A stretch of DNA of 64,000 nt from JAKAWQ01 sp963840545. GTDB lineage: Bacteria; Pseudomonadota; Alphaproteobacteria; Acetobacterales; Acetobacteraceae. The translations under genes were made by a program, and so were the position numbers. The stretch covers positions 744,001 to 808,000 of the forward strand of contig CAWIZE010000001.1 in NCBI GenBank assembly GCA_963840545.1. The letters run 5' to 3'. The notes beneath the pieces are model-generated. The model was not told where the DNA came from. It made no database searches and saw only the letters and a list, made by a program, of their open reading frames with translations. Below, piece after piece: positions 1 through 14,397 of this stretch (positions are counted from its first letter, which is position 1; each line of letters starts with the position of its first letter).

Positions 1-12
1 CCTCCCACTCAC

Positions 13-765
13 TCAGAACGAATAGCGCCGCAGGCCGCCGTCCACCGGGATCACCGTGCCGCTGATATAGCCCGCCCGGGGGGAGGCGAGGAAGACCGCG
101 AGCGCCGCAAGCTCCTCGGGCTCGCCATAGCGGCCGAGCGGGATCTCGGCGGCGGAGAACCGCGCGCGCTCGGCTTCCGGATAGTTGCGCCGGATCTGCT
201 CGCTCATGATGCGCCCGGGCGGGATCGAGTTCACCGTGATGCCGTATCGCCCGACCTCGCGCGAAAGCCCCTTCGCCCAGGCGTGGATCGCGGCCTTGGC
301 GGAGAAGGCTGCGTTCAGCCGATCCGGCTCGGATTTTCCCGTAATGTTGATGATGCGGCCCCAATGGGCGGCGATCATCTGCGGCAGGAGGGCATGGGTG
401 AGCTGGCGCTGGCGGGTGAAATTGAGCGTGATCGCCTCCTCCCACGCCGCCTCCGGCGCGTCGATCGGCAAAGGCCGGCTGCCGCCCGCGCAATTGACGA
501 GGATCTCGACGCGGCCGAGCCCGGCCAGCGCCGCCGCGGCGATGGCTGCACCCGCCTCGGGGGCCATGATGTCCTGGACGATCGGCACGGGGCGCACGCC
601 GCCCGCGGCGACGATCTCCTCGGCCAGGCTCTCCAGCAGCTCAGCCCGCCGCGCCGCCACCGCGAGCCGCACGCCCTCGGCGGCGAGGCCGCGCGCGATT
701 GCCCGGCCGATCCCCATGCTCGCGCCGGTGACGAGCGCCGTGCGGTCAGCAAGCTCGAGATCCAT
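13..765 (-). CDS. SDR family oxidoreductase with non-canonical active site
   Basis: Short-chain dehydrogenase/reductase of 250 residues, the usual length of classical SDRs. The N-terminal nucleotide-binding motif TGASMGIG (residues 13-20) and the NCAGG motif (91-95) are clear, and the C-terminus ends in the typical PVDGGLRRYSF. I place the start at the ATG giving MDLELADRT; the frame stays open upstream but runs through the palindromic repeat. The active-site stretch reads NAAFSAKAA, so Lys157 is present while the position four residues before it is Ala153 instead of the catalytic Tyr, and the Ser region reads NITGKS. It is either a divergent SDR subfamily or catalytically altered; the substrate cannot be told. 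It lies downstream of gcvP on the same strand, beyond a repeat block. Confidence 0.85.
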   Translation of the reverse strand: MDLELADRTALVTGASMGIGRAIARGLAAEGVRLAVAARRAELLESLAEEIVAAGGVRPVPIVQDIMAPEAGAAIAAAALAGLGRVEILVNCAGGSRPLPIDAPEAAWEEAITLNFTRQRQLTHALLPQMIAAHWGRIINITGKSEPDRLNAAFSAKAAIHAWAKGLSREVGRYGITVNSIPPGRIMSEQIRRNYPEAERARFSAAEIPLGRYGEPEELAALAVFLASPRAGYISGTVIPVDGGLRRYSF

Positions 766-780
766 GCGCTTTTTCCCTTC

Positions 781-970
781 GATCAATCCGGGGGCTCGCC
801 CCCGGTCCCCCACCAGGGGCTCCGCCCCTGGAACCCCGGCAAAGGCGGAGCCTTTGCAATCCATTACTTTAAACGGTTGGGGTCCAGGACCCCCATACTT
901 GAACCCTGGGGCCCTGGCGGGGATGCAAGGGGCGGAGCCCCTTGCCGGGGTCCAGGGGCCGAGCCCCTGG
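781..970. repeat. Palindromic intergenic repeat block, copy 1
   Basis: A 190-bp block made of consecutive hairpins: 813-831 (CCAGGGGC loop GCCCCTGG), 839-857 (GCAAAGGC loop GCCTTTGC), 926-944 and 952-970. It follows the gcvP stop codon, whose TGA sits at the very edge of the block. The 839-866 segment (GCAAAGGCGGAGCCTTTGC followed by AATCCATT) recurs in copies 2, 3 and 5. The position after a gene end suggests transcription termination or mRNA 3'-end protection, which is an inference. Confidence 0.8.
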
Positions 971-3849
<2,879 letters not shown>

Positions 3850-3850
<1 letters not shown>

Positions 3851-4221
3851 CACAGCGTCTCCAGAAAGGTCTTGTACGCGGTCTCGTCCATCAGCTCGAC
3901 CCCCTGCCCTGCCACGCCTTCGAGACGGAAGAACCACCCTTCTCCCGCGGGGTCGCGATTGACGAGCGAGGGGTCCTCCACGATCGCGGCGTTGACCTCG
4001 GCGACGCGCCCCGCGACCGGGGCATAGATGTCGGATGCGGCCTTCACGCTCTCGACCACTGCACAGGTATCGCCGGCGGCGACCGTGCGGCCCGGCTCGG
4101 GCAGGTCGACGAAGACGAGATCGCCGAGCGCCTGTTGCGCGTAATCGGTGATGCCGATGGTCGCGGTGGCGCCGTCCAGGCGCACCCATTCATGGTCCTT
4201 GGTGTAGCGGGTCTCGGGCAT
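3850..4221 (-). CDS. gcvH: Glycine cleavage system H protein
   Basis: Lipoyl carrier protein of 123 residues that shuttles the aminomethyl intermediate between P, T and L proteins. The lipoylation site is Lys60 in AVVESVKAASD, and the family start MPETRYTKDHEWV is clear. It begins 11 bases after the gcvT stop and its TGA overlaps the gcvP ATG by one base, so the three genes form one operon. No lipoamide dehydrogenase (L protein) gene lies nearby. Confidence 0.97.
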
Positions 4222-4232
4222 GCGGGGATCCT

Positions 4233-5360
4233 TCAGCGAAGATAGCGATGCGGAACGAAGGGCATCGGCGCGATGGCGGCCGGCAGCGCCTTGCCGCGCA
4301 CCAGGGCGGCGAGCCTGGTGCCGTCGGCGGCGAACGCGGCCGCGACATAGCCCATGGCGATCGGCGCATTGAGCGAGGGCGCGAAGCAGCCGGAGGTGAC
4401 GCGCCCGATCTCGGCGCCCGCCCCGATCTCGGCGCCCGCATCATCCAGCAGCACCGTGCCGGCGCGCGCGGGCGCCCTGCCCTCGGGGCGGATGCCGACG
4501 CGCAGGCGCGCCGGTCCGTCATCGTGCTGGGCGCGGATCGTCGCACCGCCCGGGAAATCCCAGGCTGCGCGCCGCCGCTTGCCGATGGTCCAGCCGAGCC
4601 CGGCCTCGATCGGCGTCGTCGTCGTGTCGATATCGGCGCCATAGAGGCAAAGCCCCGCCTCGAGGCGGAGCGAATCGCGCGCGCCGAGCCCGGCCGGCCG
4701 CACCTCGGGCTCGGCGAGGAGCGCGGCGGCGAGCCGCTCCGCCGCCTCGGCGGGAATCGAGATCTCGAACCCGTCCTCGCCGGTATAGCCGGAGCGCGTG
4801 ACGATGGCAGGGGCGCCCACCAATTGCCGCTCGGCGACCCCGAGGAAGCCAAGCCCCTCCACTCCCGGATCGAGCCGCGCCAGCACCTTTGCCGCCGCCG
4901 GGCCCTGCAGCGCGAGCAGCGCCCGATCCGGGTGCGGAACGAGCCGCACCGCGGCCGGCAGCGCTGCCGCGATATGCGCGAGATCGAAGGATTTGCGGCT
5001 GGCATTGACGATCAACAGGAGCCGATCGCCGAGATTGGCGACCATCAGGTCATCGAGGATGCCGCCCGCATCGTCGGTGAGCAGCGTGTAGCGCTGCCGC
5101 CCCGGCTTGAGGCCCAGGATATCGCCCGGCACCAGACGCTCGAGCGCACCCGCCGCGCTTTCGCCTTCGAGGCTCGCCTGGCCCATGTGCGAAACGTCGA
5201 AGAGTGAAGCCGCGGCCCGGCAGTGGAGATGCTCGGCCATGATGCCGGGGGCGTATTGCAGCGGCATCGCGTAGCCCGCGAACGGTACCATGCGCGCGCC
5301 CAGCCGGCGGTGCAGGGCATCGAGCGGGGTCTTCGCAAGTTCGGTCTCGTTCTCGGTCAC
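4233..5360 (-). CDS. gcvT: Glycine cleavage system aminomethyltransferase, T-protein
   Basis: Folate-dependent aminomethyltransferase of 375 residues that releases ammonia and forms 5,10-methylenetetrahydrofolate. It has the typical N-terminus (HRRLGARMVPFAGYAMPLQY), the SLFDVSHMGQ motif near residue 55 and the RSGYTGEDGFEIS motif. First gene of gcvTHP on the minus strand; its start lies about 50 bases below a tandem glycine riboswitch, so glycine probably induces it. Confidence 0.97.
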   Translation of the reverse strand: MTENETELAKTPLDALHRRLGARMVPFAGYAMPLQYAPGIMAEHLHCRAAASLFDVSHMGQASLEGESAAGALERLVPGDILGLKPGRQRYTLLTDDAGGILDDLMVANLGDRLLLIVNASRKSFDLAHIAAALPAAVRLVPHPDRALLALQGPAAAKVLARLDPGVEGLGFLGVAERQLVGAPAIVTRSGYTGEDGFEISIPAEAAERLAAALLAEPEVRPAGLGARDSLRLEAGLCLYGADIDTTTTPIEAGLGWTIGKRRRAAWDFPGGATIRAQHDDGPARLRVGIRPEGRAPARAGTVLLDDAGAEIGAGAEIGRVTSGCFAPSLNAPIAMGYVAAAFAADGTRLAALVRGKALPAAIAPMPFVPHRYLR

Positions 5361-5403
5361 CGCGCGCTCCAGAGTGGCCCCTCCGCCGGTCCGTCACCGG
5401 CGG

Positions 5404-5608
5404 AAAAGACCCCCCTCTGTCGCGGGACCTGAGAGATTCGGGCCCTGAGTGCCTCGGGGCCCTTACTCCGTCGGTGCGGCGGGCAAAATCATCTGCCGCC
5501 GGCTTTCCAGAGACCCGTCCGCGCGCGGTCCTCTTTGCCTGAGCGTTTCCGGGGGCCGGTTGCGCCTTCGGCGGCGGGCCCTATCATCGGCCCGCTCTCT
5601 CCCGCGCG
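5404..5608 (-). promoter_or_regulatory. Tandem glycine riboswitch upstream of gcvT
   Basis: Read on the minus strand, two glycine-aptamer cores lie in tandem: CGGAAACGCTCAGGCAAAGAGGA split across about 5527-5553 (aptamer 1) and the GAATCTCTCAGGTCCCG core followed by CGACAGAGG (about 5411-5439, aptamer 2). The arrangement directly in front of gcvTHP is the classical place for this element. A strong hairpin (5383-5403, CCGCCGGT loop ACCGGCGG) between aptamer 2 and the gcvT start could serve as expression platform. In the family, glycine binding turns gcv expression on. The same DNA is the upstream region of divergent thrB. Confidence 0.93.
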
Positions 5609-5712
5609 CGTGTCGTGCGGGCAAGCCAGCATGCCCGATCCGCACCGCCACTTCAACTGCTTCCCTTGGCGTTTCCCCGCGCTTTGGCGCGGAAGAGAAA
5701 GATTTTTGGCTG

Positions 5713-6672
5713 ATGGCCGTCTACACGGAAGTCTCGGACGAGGCGGTGGCTGGCTTCCTCGCCGAATACGATATCGGGCGCATCGTCGCCTTCCGCGGCA
5801 TCGCCGAGGGGGTGGAGAACAGCAACTACGCGCTCCGCACCACGAGCGGCGACTATATCCTCACGCTCTACGAACGGCGCGTCGCACCGGAGGACCTGCC
5901 CTGGTTCCTCGGGCTGATGGACCATCTCGCCGGAAGCGGCATTCCCTGCCCCCGCCCGGTCCCGGGGCGCGACGGCGCCGCCCTGCGCCAGCTCGCCGGA
6001 CGGCACGCCGCCATCACCACCTTCCTGCCTGGCGTCTGGCCGCGACGCATCCAGCTCGTGCATTGCGCCCCGCTCGGCGAGGCGCTAGCCCGGCTCCATC
6101 TCGCCGGACGCGCCTACGCCCCCGAGCGCGCCAACGCCCTCGGCCCGCAGGCCTGGCCACGCCTGCTCGCCGCGAGCGCCCCGGGCGGCGATACAATCCG
6201 CCCCGGCCTCGAGGCCGACCTGGAGAAGGCGCTCGCCCGCATCCTCGCCGCCTGGCCCGCCGACCTGCCGCGCGGGCATATCCACGCCGATCTCTTCCCC
6301 GACAACGTCTTCTTCCTCGAGGGACGGATCTCCGGCCTGATCGACTTCTATTTCGCCGCGACCGACCTCTTCGCCTACGACATCGCCGTCTGCCTCAATT
6401 CCTGGTGCTTCGAATCCGATTTCTCCTGCAACGTCACCAAGGCCCGCGCGCTGCTCCGCGCCTACGACGCGGTGCGCCCGCTCTCGCCGCCCGAGCGCGC
6501 GGCGCTGCCGGTGCTCTGCCAGGGCGCCGCCATGCGCTTCCTGCTCACCCGCCTCTATGACTGGCTCAACACGCCCGCCGGCGCGCTGGTGACACGCAAG
6601 GACCCGATCGAGTATCTCCGCCGCCTCTATTTCCACCTCGAGGCGCGGGACGAGCATGCCTACGGACTCTGA
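5713..6672 (+). CDS. thrB: Homoserine kinase (type II, APH-fold)
   Basis: Homoserine kinase of 319 residues, catalysing ATP-dependent phosphorylation of homoserine in threonine synthesis. The fold is the aminoglycoside-phosphotransferase type used in alphaproteobacteria: catalytic loop RGHIHADLFPDNVFF (Asp193, Asn198) and metal-binding LIDFYFAATD. I chose the ATG giving MAVYTEVSDEAVAGFL because it matches the family N-terminus; the frame is open further upstream through riboswitch DNA. The 3' end overlaps rnhA by 17 bases, a pairing often seen in alphaproteobacteria. Confidence 0.95.
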   Translation: MAVYTEVSDEAVAGFLAEYDIGRIVAFRGIAEGVENSNYALRTTSGDYILTLYERRVAPEDLPWFLGLMDHLAGSGIPCPRPVPGRDGAALRQLAGRHAAITTFLPGVWPRRIQLVHCAPLGEALARLHLAGRAYAPERANALGPQAWPRLLAASAPGGDTIRPGLEADLEKALARILAAWPADLPRGHIHADLFPDNVFFLEGRISGLIDFYFAATDLFAYDIAVCLNSWCFESDFSCNVTKARALLRAYDAVRPLSPPERAALPVLCQGAAMRFLLTRLYDWLNTPAGALVTRKDPIEYLRRLYFHLEARDEHAYGL

Positions 6673-7123
6673 GCGTCAGCGCGTCGAGATCTGGACGGAC
6701 GGCGGCTGCCGGCCGAACCCGGGCGCGGGCGGCTGGGCCGCGATCCTGCGCGCGGGCGGGACCGAACGCGAGCTCTCCGGAGCGGAGCGCGCCACCACCA
6801 ACAACCGGATGGAGCTCACCGCCGCCGCCGCCGCGCTCGAGGCGCTGACCAAGCCGCGCCACGTGATCCTGCACACCGACAGCCAATATGTTCAGCAGGG
6901 CATCACGAAATGGCAGGCAAACTGGGTGCGGCGGAACTGGCGCACGGCCGAGGGCAAGCCCGTGCTCAACCAGGATCTCTGGCAACGCCTGCTCGCCGCC
7001 GCGACACGCCACCAGATCGAATGGCGCTGGGTGCGCGGACACGCAACCGACACGATGAACCACCGCGCCGACGCGCTGGCCACCGCCGCGCGCGAAGCGC
7101 TCGCCCAGAAGCGGAAAGACTGA
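6656..7123 (+). CDS. rnhA: Ribonuclease HI
   Basis: Ribonuclease HI of 155 residues, which cleaves the RNA strand of RNA-DNA hybrids. The four acidic catalytic residues are visible: Asp15 (IWTDGGC), Glu53 (NNRMELTAA), Asp75 (LHTDSQYV) and Asp139 (NHRADALA), with His129 in the VRGHATDT loop. The ATG lies inside the last codons of thrB, suggesting translational coupling. Repeat copy 2 follows immediately. Confidence 0.97.
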   Translation: MPTDSERQRVEIWTDGGCRPNPGAGGWAAILRAGGTERELSGAERATTNNRMELTAAAAALEALTKPRHVILHTDSQYVQQGITKWQANWVRRNWRTAEGKPVLNQDLWQRLLAAATRHQIEWRWVRGHATDTMNHRADALATAAREALAQKRKD

Positions 7124-7130
7124 CTTGGCA

Positions 7131-7315
7131 AAGACCAGGGGCTCTGCCCCTGGACCGGGCCCCATCGCGCTCGCGCGATGGGGCCCGACCACTGGGGCCC
7201 AAGGGTTCAAGCATGGGAGGCCCCAAACCCCCAACCCTTTTTAGGGAATGGATTGCAAAGGCTCCGCCTTTGCTGGGGTCCAGGGGCAAAGCCCCTGGCC
7301 CTGGACCAGTCAATC
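7131..7315. repeat. Palindromic intergenic repeat block, copy 2
   Basis: Same family as copy 1 but inverted: the shared segment appears as ATGGATTGCAAAGGCTCCGC at 7247-7266. It contains hairpins such as CCAGGGGC/GCCCCTGG and GGGCCCCATCGCG/CGCGATGGGGCCC. It fills the gap between the convergent ends of rnhA and the GNAT gene, and its edge (ACCAGTCAATC) supplies the GNAT stop codon. This placement is consistent with a bidirectional terminator. Confidence 0.8.
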
Positions 7316-7770
7316 TTCCTTTTGCGGGGTTGGCATTATCGCCTTCCTCATAAAGACTCGCGAAAATCCCGCCTCTTCTCCGCGCGCGTATTCGTGCCAG
7401 CCGAGCCTTCCGTACATCGCGATGTTCTCGTGCATGAGCGCGTGGGTATAGAGTCGGATCTCGCGAAAGCCGCGGCGCGCGGCCTCGGCGTCCGCGAAAT
7501 CGAGCAAAAGTCGGCCGAACCCCTCGCCCTGCCGCTCCGGCGCGACGGCGATATTGTCGAGCAGCAGGTGGTCAGGTTTCTCCACCAGCACGACGAGGCC
7601 CGCGATGCCGCGCGCATCCGCGCACACGAAGGCCTCGTCCGCGGCGACGCGTGCCGCGTAATCGTCGCCCATCGGACCCGGCTCACGGCCGATGCGGGCG
7701 ACGTATTTTCCGTAAGCCAACGCGACGATGCGGGCGATCGCCGCGACGTCCGCCGCCTCGGCTTGACGAA

Positions 7771-7774
<4 letters not shown>
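7310..7774 (-). CDS. GNAT family N-acetyltransferase
   Basis: Acetyltransferase of 154 residues with the acetyl-CoA motif A VAPERQGEGFGRLLLDFAD in the middle and a C-terminal GWHEYARG segment. It begins with TTG, whose last two bases are part of the alaS TGA stop (TTGA overlap), so it is probably translated by coupling from alaS. The acceptor substrate cannot be predicted. The stop codon lies in the edge of repeat copy 2. Confidence 0.88.
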
Positions 7775-10410
<2,636 letters not shown>

Positions 10411-10686
10411 CTTCCCATCGGACTTTCGGGCGGGCTCTTGGGGGGCAAAGCGCGCTTCGATTAGCGCAAGGCCCGGGCGGTGTCACCGAGGCGCCCTGCC
10501 CGGTTCCGCGCGCCTCGCCTCAAGCCATTGAATTATAACATTGTTCTGCGTCAATCATGGAGGCGAGGCGAACTCGCCTCCGCGGCCCCCTCCCCGGCGG
10601 CGCGGCGATTCGGGTGATGTCTGGCGCCGTCGAGCGCGACGAGCGTATCATGGAACATAACACCAATGCAGGGAAGGAAACGCGGG

Positions 10687-11973
10687 ATGGAACGCGTCAT
10701 CTGGAGGCGTCGATGCCGCGGCCGGGTCGCGGCTCTCGTTCTGCTGGCGACCGTCCTGGCCACGGGCGGTCTCGACCGGACGGCGCGGGCCGCCGCGAAG
10801 CCGATCACCATCGGGTTCGGAATGGCGCTCACCGGCGGGCTGGCGCCGAACGGCCGGGCGGCGCTGCTGGCCATGCAGCTCTGGGCCAAGGACACCAATG
10901 CCAGGGGCGGGCTGCTCGGGCGGCCCGTGCGGCTCGTCTATTACGACGACCAGAGCAATCCGGCGACGGTGCCCGGGATCTACACCAAGCTGCTCGACAT
11001 CGATCATGTCGACCTGGTGGTCAGCGGCTATGCCACCAACATGATCGCCCCCGCGATGCCGATCGTGATGGCGCACCAGATGACCTTCCTTGGGCTGCTC
11101 GGCCTCGACGTCAACGCGCAGTTCCATGACCCGGCCTATTTCTCGATCTCGCCGACCGGCGGGCCCGACCCGAGCGGCAGCATCTCGCGGGGATTCTTCG
11201 CGGTGGCCGCCGCGCTCACGCCGAAGCCGCAGACCATCGCGATGGTCGGCGCCGACGCCCAGTTCTCGATCAATGCCCTCAAGGGCGGGCGGGAACTGGC
11301 GAAGCAGTACGGGTTGAAGGTCGTCTACGACCGCACCTATCCGCCGAGCACCGTGGACTACACCCCGATCGTCCGCGCGATCCAGGCGACGCATCCCGAT
11401 ATCGTGCTGGTCTGCTCCTATCCGCCGGACAGCGTCGGCATGATCCGCGCGGCGCGCGAGGTCGGGCTCGGGGTGACGCTGTTCGGCGGCGCGATGGTGG
11501 GATTGCAGGCGACCGCGATCAAGACCGAGCTCGGACCGCTCCTCAACGGCGTCGTCGATTACGATTTCTGGCTGCCGGTGGGCGGCCTCGCGACGCCCGA
11601 GGCGACGGATTTCCTCAAGGAGTACCAGGCGGCCGCCAAAGGCAAAGGGGTGGATCAGCTCGGTTATTACCTGCCGACCTTCGCCTACTCGGACATGCAG
11701 GTGCTGGCCCAGGCGGTCACCGGAACGAACGGCCTCGACCAGCAGAAGCTCGCCGACTACCTGCGGACGCACACGTTCCGGACCGTGGTCGGCGACATCA
11801 CCTTCGGCCCGAACGGCGAGTGGGTGGCCCCGCGCGTGCTCGAGGCGCAGTTCCAGGGCGTGATCGGGCATGGCGTCGAGCAGTTCACCAACCCGAAGAC
11901 CGAAACGGTGCTCTGGCCCGATGCGTACAAGGACGGGTCGCTGCGGTTTCCGTACGTGGAGGCGCAGCATTAG
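10687..11973 (+). CDS. ABC transporter substrate-binding protein, branched-chain amino acid type
   Basis: Periplasmic binding protein of 428 residues (Peripla_BP_6/LivJ-K type). A positively charged start (ERVIWRRRCRGR) and hydrophobic run give a Sec signal peptide, with likely cleavage near ARAAAKP around residue 37. The mature part opens with ITIGFGMALTGGLAPNGRAA, as in this family. I chose the ATG at 10687 because AAGGA lies eight bases before it; an in-frame ATG at 10666 is the alternative. It stands alone, but livHMGF about 2.4 kb away lacks a binding protein, so the two probably work together (inference). Confidence 0.88.
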   Translation: MERVIWRRRCRGRVAALVLLATVLATGGLDRTARAAAKPITIGFGMALTGGLAPNGRAALLAMQLWAKDTNARGGLLGRPVRLVYYDDQSNPATVPGIYTKLLDIDHVDLVVSGYATNMIAPAMPIVMAHQMTFLGLLGLDVNAQFHDPAYFSISPTGGPDPSGSISRGFFAVAAALTPKPQTIAMVGADAQFSINALKGGRELAKQYGLKVVYDRTYPPSTVDYTPIVRAIQATHPDIVLVCSYPPDSVGMIRAAREVGLGVTLFGGAMVGLQATAIKTELGPLLNGVVDYDFWLPVGGLATPEATDFLKEYQAAAKGKGVDQLGYYLPTFAYSDMQVLAQAVTGTNGLDQQKLADYLRTHTFRTVVGDITFGPNGEWVAPRVLEAQFQGVIGHGVEQFTNPKTETVLWPDAYKDGSLRFPYVEAQH

Positions 11974-12453
11974 ACCGAAGTTCCTTCTATGCCGTTACAT
12001 CAAGCCATTGATATATCGCTGCTTCTCATCAAAAAGAGGCGAAAAGGTAGCCAGTTGCTGGGTGCAGCCAGACAAGAAATTGGCGATGGGTCCCACCGGT
12101 TGACGACGAGCTCAGATCTGATAGCCTCACAAAAAGCTAGCTATCTGATTGATATCCTCTGTACCCAGTAGCGAAGCCGCCGCTTTTCGAAGAAGCGAGT
12201 TCGGATCAACGAGTTGCGCTACTTGACAGTAGGAAGCTCGGATTAGAGCGCGACGAATTTCGCCGGAATCGCGCCTCGCCGGTCGGTCGCGAGCGTCACG
12301 CTCGCGACTTTGGCCTCTAACGGCCCCCTCTCGGAATCCTTGACGAGGCTTGCGGAAAGCGCGACGCTGCATTGTCATTTTTCGATGGGCGGCGCCGCGG
12401 GCTATCCCTAATCGCCAAAGATGCCGGCATGCAACAGAGAACGGGGAGTGGAC
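11974..12453. other. Gene-poor stretch with lower G+C
   Basis: About 480 bases between the binding-protein gene and a small exported protein. The part from 11990 to 12250 is visibly richer in A+T than its surroundings. An 84-codon frame (12127-12378, minus) exists but has no recognisable family or ribosome binding site, so I do not call it. No RNA gene or clear terminator hairpin is seen. Confidence 0.5.
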
Positions 12454-13002
12454 ATGTCACTGCAACGTTTCGGTCGAGCCGCCATCGCAACGTGCCTGGC
12501 AGGGCCGCCGATGCTTTGCCCGGGTGCGGGCCACGCGCAGGGGAAAGGAAGCCTCCTCGTCGCCAGCGGCGATTGGGTCGCGACCGAGCAGAGGGATTCC
12601 ACGACCGCGCCGCCCTATCTCTGCTCGGCCTTCACCCGAAAGGCCGGGCGCATGTTCGAGATCCAGGCGAACATCGTCGATATCGAGGCCCGCTTTGCCG
12701 ACCCAAGCTGGTCGCGGCCGGCCAGCGTTCCCGGAACCCTCGCCATCGATGTCGGCGCGTACAGCGCAACGCTGAAGGTCACCGACAATACGAACAACGT
12801 GGCGATCGCGGCGATCGCGGCGGATCAGCTCCACGGCATGATCGGGGCGATGGAGAAATCCAACGCGATGACCGTGACCCCCGGACCCGCCGCCCCGCAG
12901 ACGCTCTCGTTGCGGGGGAGCAATCGGGCGACGGACGCCTTCCGCGCCTGCGCCGTGCGGCTGAACGCCGGACGCAAGGGCGGTCCGAATCCCGTGCAGT
13001 AG
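12454..13002 (+). CDS. Hypothetical exported protein
   Basis: 182-residue protein with an N-terminal signal sequence (SLQRFGRAAIATCLAGPPML, cleavage plausible at GHAQG). The mature part has two cysteines, CSAF near the start and RACAVRL near the end, which could form a disulfide. I do not recognise a named family, although the DAFRACAVRL tail resembles small secreted alphaproteobacterial proteins. The ATG at 12454 has GGGGAG seven bases upstream. It stands alone between two gene-poor stretches. Confidence 0.65.
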   Translation: MSLQRFGRAAIATCLAGPPMLCPGAGHAQGKGSLLVASGDWVATEQRDSTTAPPYLCSAFTRKAGRMFEIQANIVDIEARFADPSWSRPASVPGTLAIDVGAYSATLKVTDNTNNVAIAAIAADQLHGMIGAMEKSNAMTVTPGPAAPQTLSLRGSNRATDAFRACAVRLNAGRKGGPNPVQ

Positions 13003-13237
13003 GGCCCGACCACGACGGCTTTGCGGAAGGCCTGCTTCCGCGTGGCCGTCCGCCCTTCATCGCGCGTGGCCGGGATGATGATGGCATCCAGGGTCCGCGC
13101 GATGCCGGGATTGCAAGCGCCGGTCCGCGAAACCCACGCGCGAGGGTGGCAAGCCCGACGATCGGCATGCGCTTGCGGCGATAACGGTATGCGAGCGCCC
13201 CGGGCCGGCTTGCGCAGCGCGGTCGGTTGCACTCGCC

Positions 13238-13281
13238 CACGGGGCGCTCACGGGGCGCTCACGGGGCGCCCACGGCGCGCA
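13238..13281. repeat. 11-bp tandem repeat, four units
   Basis: Two exact copies of CACGGGGCGCT are followed by CACGGGGCGCC and the diverged CACGGCGCGCA. It lies in the non-coding stretch before the EamA gene. No function is evident. Confidence 0.75.
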
Positions 13282-13401
13282 TTGATTGGCGCGCGGTCTC
13301 CATGGGGCGTCCTCGCCAGGGCATATGCGCAAAATAACGGGCATATGCCCTTCGTCAGGCAGCCCACCTTGGCGCGCCTGACCTGGGCTGGTACCAACCG
13401 T

Positions 13402-13438
13402 CGCCAAGGCCAAGGGGCCCTGCCCCTTGGCCTTGGCG
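13402..13438. terminator. Perfect 17-bp hairpin
   Basis: The arms CGCCAAGGCCAAGGGGC (13402-13418) and GCCCCTTGGCCTTGGCG (13422-13438) are perfectly complementary around a 3-base loop. There is no U-tract, so it may be a cruciform/repeat relic rather than an intrinsic terminator. It resembles the GGGGC/GCCCC hairpins of the intergenic repeat family and lies about 45 bases before the EamA start. Confidence 0.5.
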
Positions 13439-13482
13439 ATCACCGGAATCAGACCAAGCGGCATGAGCAGGACGGTGCGAGC

Positions 13483-14397
13483 GTGACCGAGGTCCGGGGG
13501 CAGAGCGGCACCGCGGGCATCCTGCTCGGTCTCCTCGCTTATGCGCTTTTCTCGGTGCACGACGCGACGATCAAGTGGCTCGTGGCCGCGCTTCCGGTTT
13601 GGGAGGTGCTCTTCTTCCGCAGTTTTGCGATCCTGATCGTCTGTCTTGCGATCGGCCGTCGGCGTCTTCTGGAGCGGGTGCTGACGACGCCGATGAAGGG
13701 CCCGCTCATTTTTCGCAGCGTCATGATCCTCGCCGCCTGGGTCCTCTATTTCACGGCGGCGCGGAGTCTGCCGCTCGCCCAGCTCCTCAGCCTCTATTTC
13801 GCCGCGCCGCTGATCGTGACGGTCCTTTCGGTGCCGATGCTGGGGGAGAGGGTGAGCCCGGGGCATTGGCTTGCGGTGCTCATCGGCTTCGTCGGCGTGA
13901 TGGTGGTGACCAACCCGTTCGGCCTGCGCATTTCGCTGCCGGCGCTGCTCGTGCTTATCGCGGCGGCGCTCTGGGCCTACGGGGTGATCACGATGCGCCA
14001 GATCGCCCGGCACGAGAGCTCGCTCGTGCAGATCTTCTATATGAGCGTGGTCTTCACGCTCGCCACCGGGGCCGCGAGCGCGCTCTCCTGGCGCGCGCCG
14101 AGCGCCTGGGAGCTCGTGCTGCTGCTCTCCGTCGCCCTCTTCGGCGGCCTCGCCCAGTTCAGCCTGTTCGAAGCGGCGCGCCACGCGGCCGCCTCGGTGC
14201 TGGCCACCGTCGAGTATTCCTCCCTGATCTGGGCCTTCATCCTCGGCTATGCGATCTGGGGCGATATTCCGGGGCTGCCCACCTTCGCCGGCGCCGGGCT
14301 GATCCTGCTCGCCGGGCTCCTGCTCGTCGTCATCGAGCGGCCGCGGGGGCGGCGCGCCGCGCGCCGGCCGGCCGCGGCTTCTCAGAGCCCGAGATAG
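13483..14397 (+). CDS. EamA/DMT family permease
   Basis: Inner-membrane transporter of 304 residues with about ten hydrophobic segments in two repeated EamA halves, the standard DMT architecture. The family-typical opening (GILLGLLAYALFSVHDATIK) follows a GTG start, the best start in frame. The substrate is unknown; relatives export metabolites or amino acids. Its last 16 bases overlap the 3' end of livF on the opposite strand. Confidence 0.88.
   Translation: MTEVRGQSGTAGILLGLLAYALFSVHDATIKWLVAALPVWEVLFFRSFAILIVCLAIGRRRLLERVLTTPMKGPLIFRSVMILAAWVLYFTAARSLPLAQLLSLYFAAPLIVTVLSVPMLGERVSPGHWLAVLIGFVGVMVVTNPFGLRISLPALLVLIAAALWAYGVITMRQIARHESSLVQIFYMSVVFTLATGAASALSWRAPSAWELVLLLSVALFGGLAQFSLFEAARHAAASVLATVEYSSLIWAFILGYAIWGDIPGLPTFAGAGLILLAGLLLVVIERPRGRRAARRPAAASQSPR

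Larger units (their letters stand above)
13003..13482. other. Gene-poor stretch with short repeats
   Basis: About 480 bases without a convincing gene; reading frames here lack family matches and start signals. It contains an 11-bp tandem repeat (13238-13281), a perfect 12-bp palindrome GGGCATATGCCC at 13339-13350 with a related GCATATGC at about 13321, and a strong hairpin at 13402-13438. These lie upstream of the EamA permease gene and may include its control region. Confidence 0.5.

Noticed and set aside
10411..10686. Possible regulatory inverted repeat CGCCTCGCCT/AGGCGAGGCG between alaS and the binding-protein gene
   Set aside because: The arms exist (about 10510-10520 and 10561-10571) but no regulator family or promoter alignment could be supported.
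12127..12378. 83-residue minus-strand frame in the lower-GC stretch
   Set aside because: No ribosome binding site, no motif, and Arg-rich N-terminal half; kept only as part of a gene-poor region.
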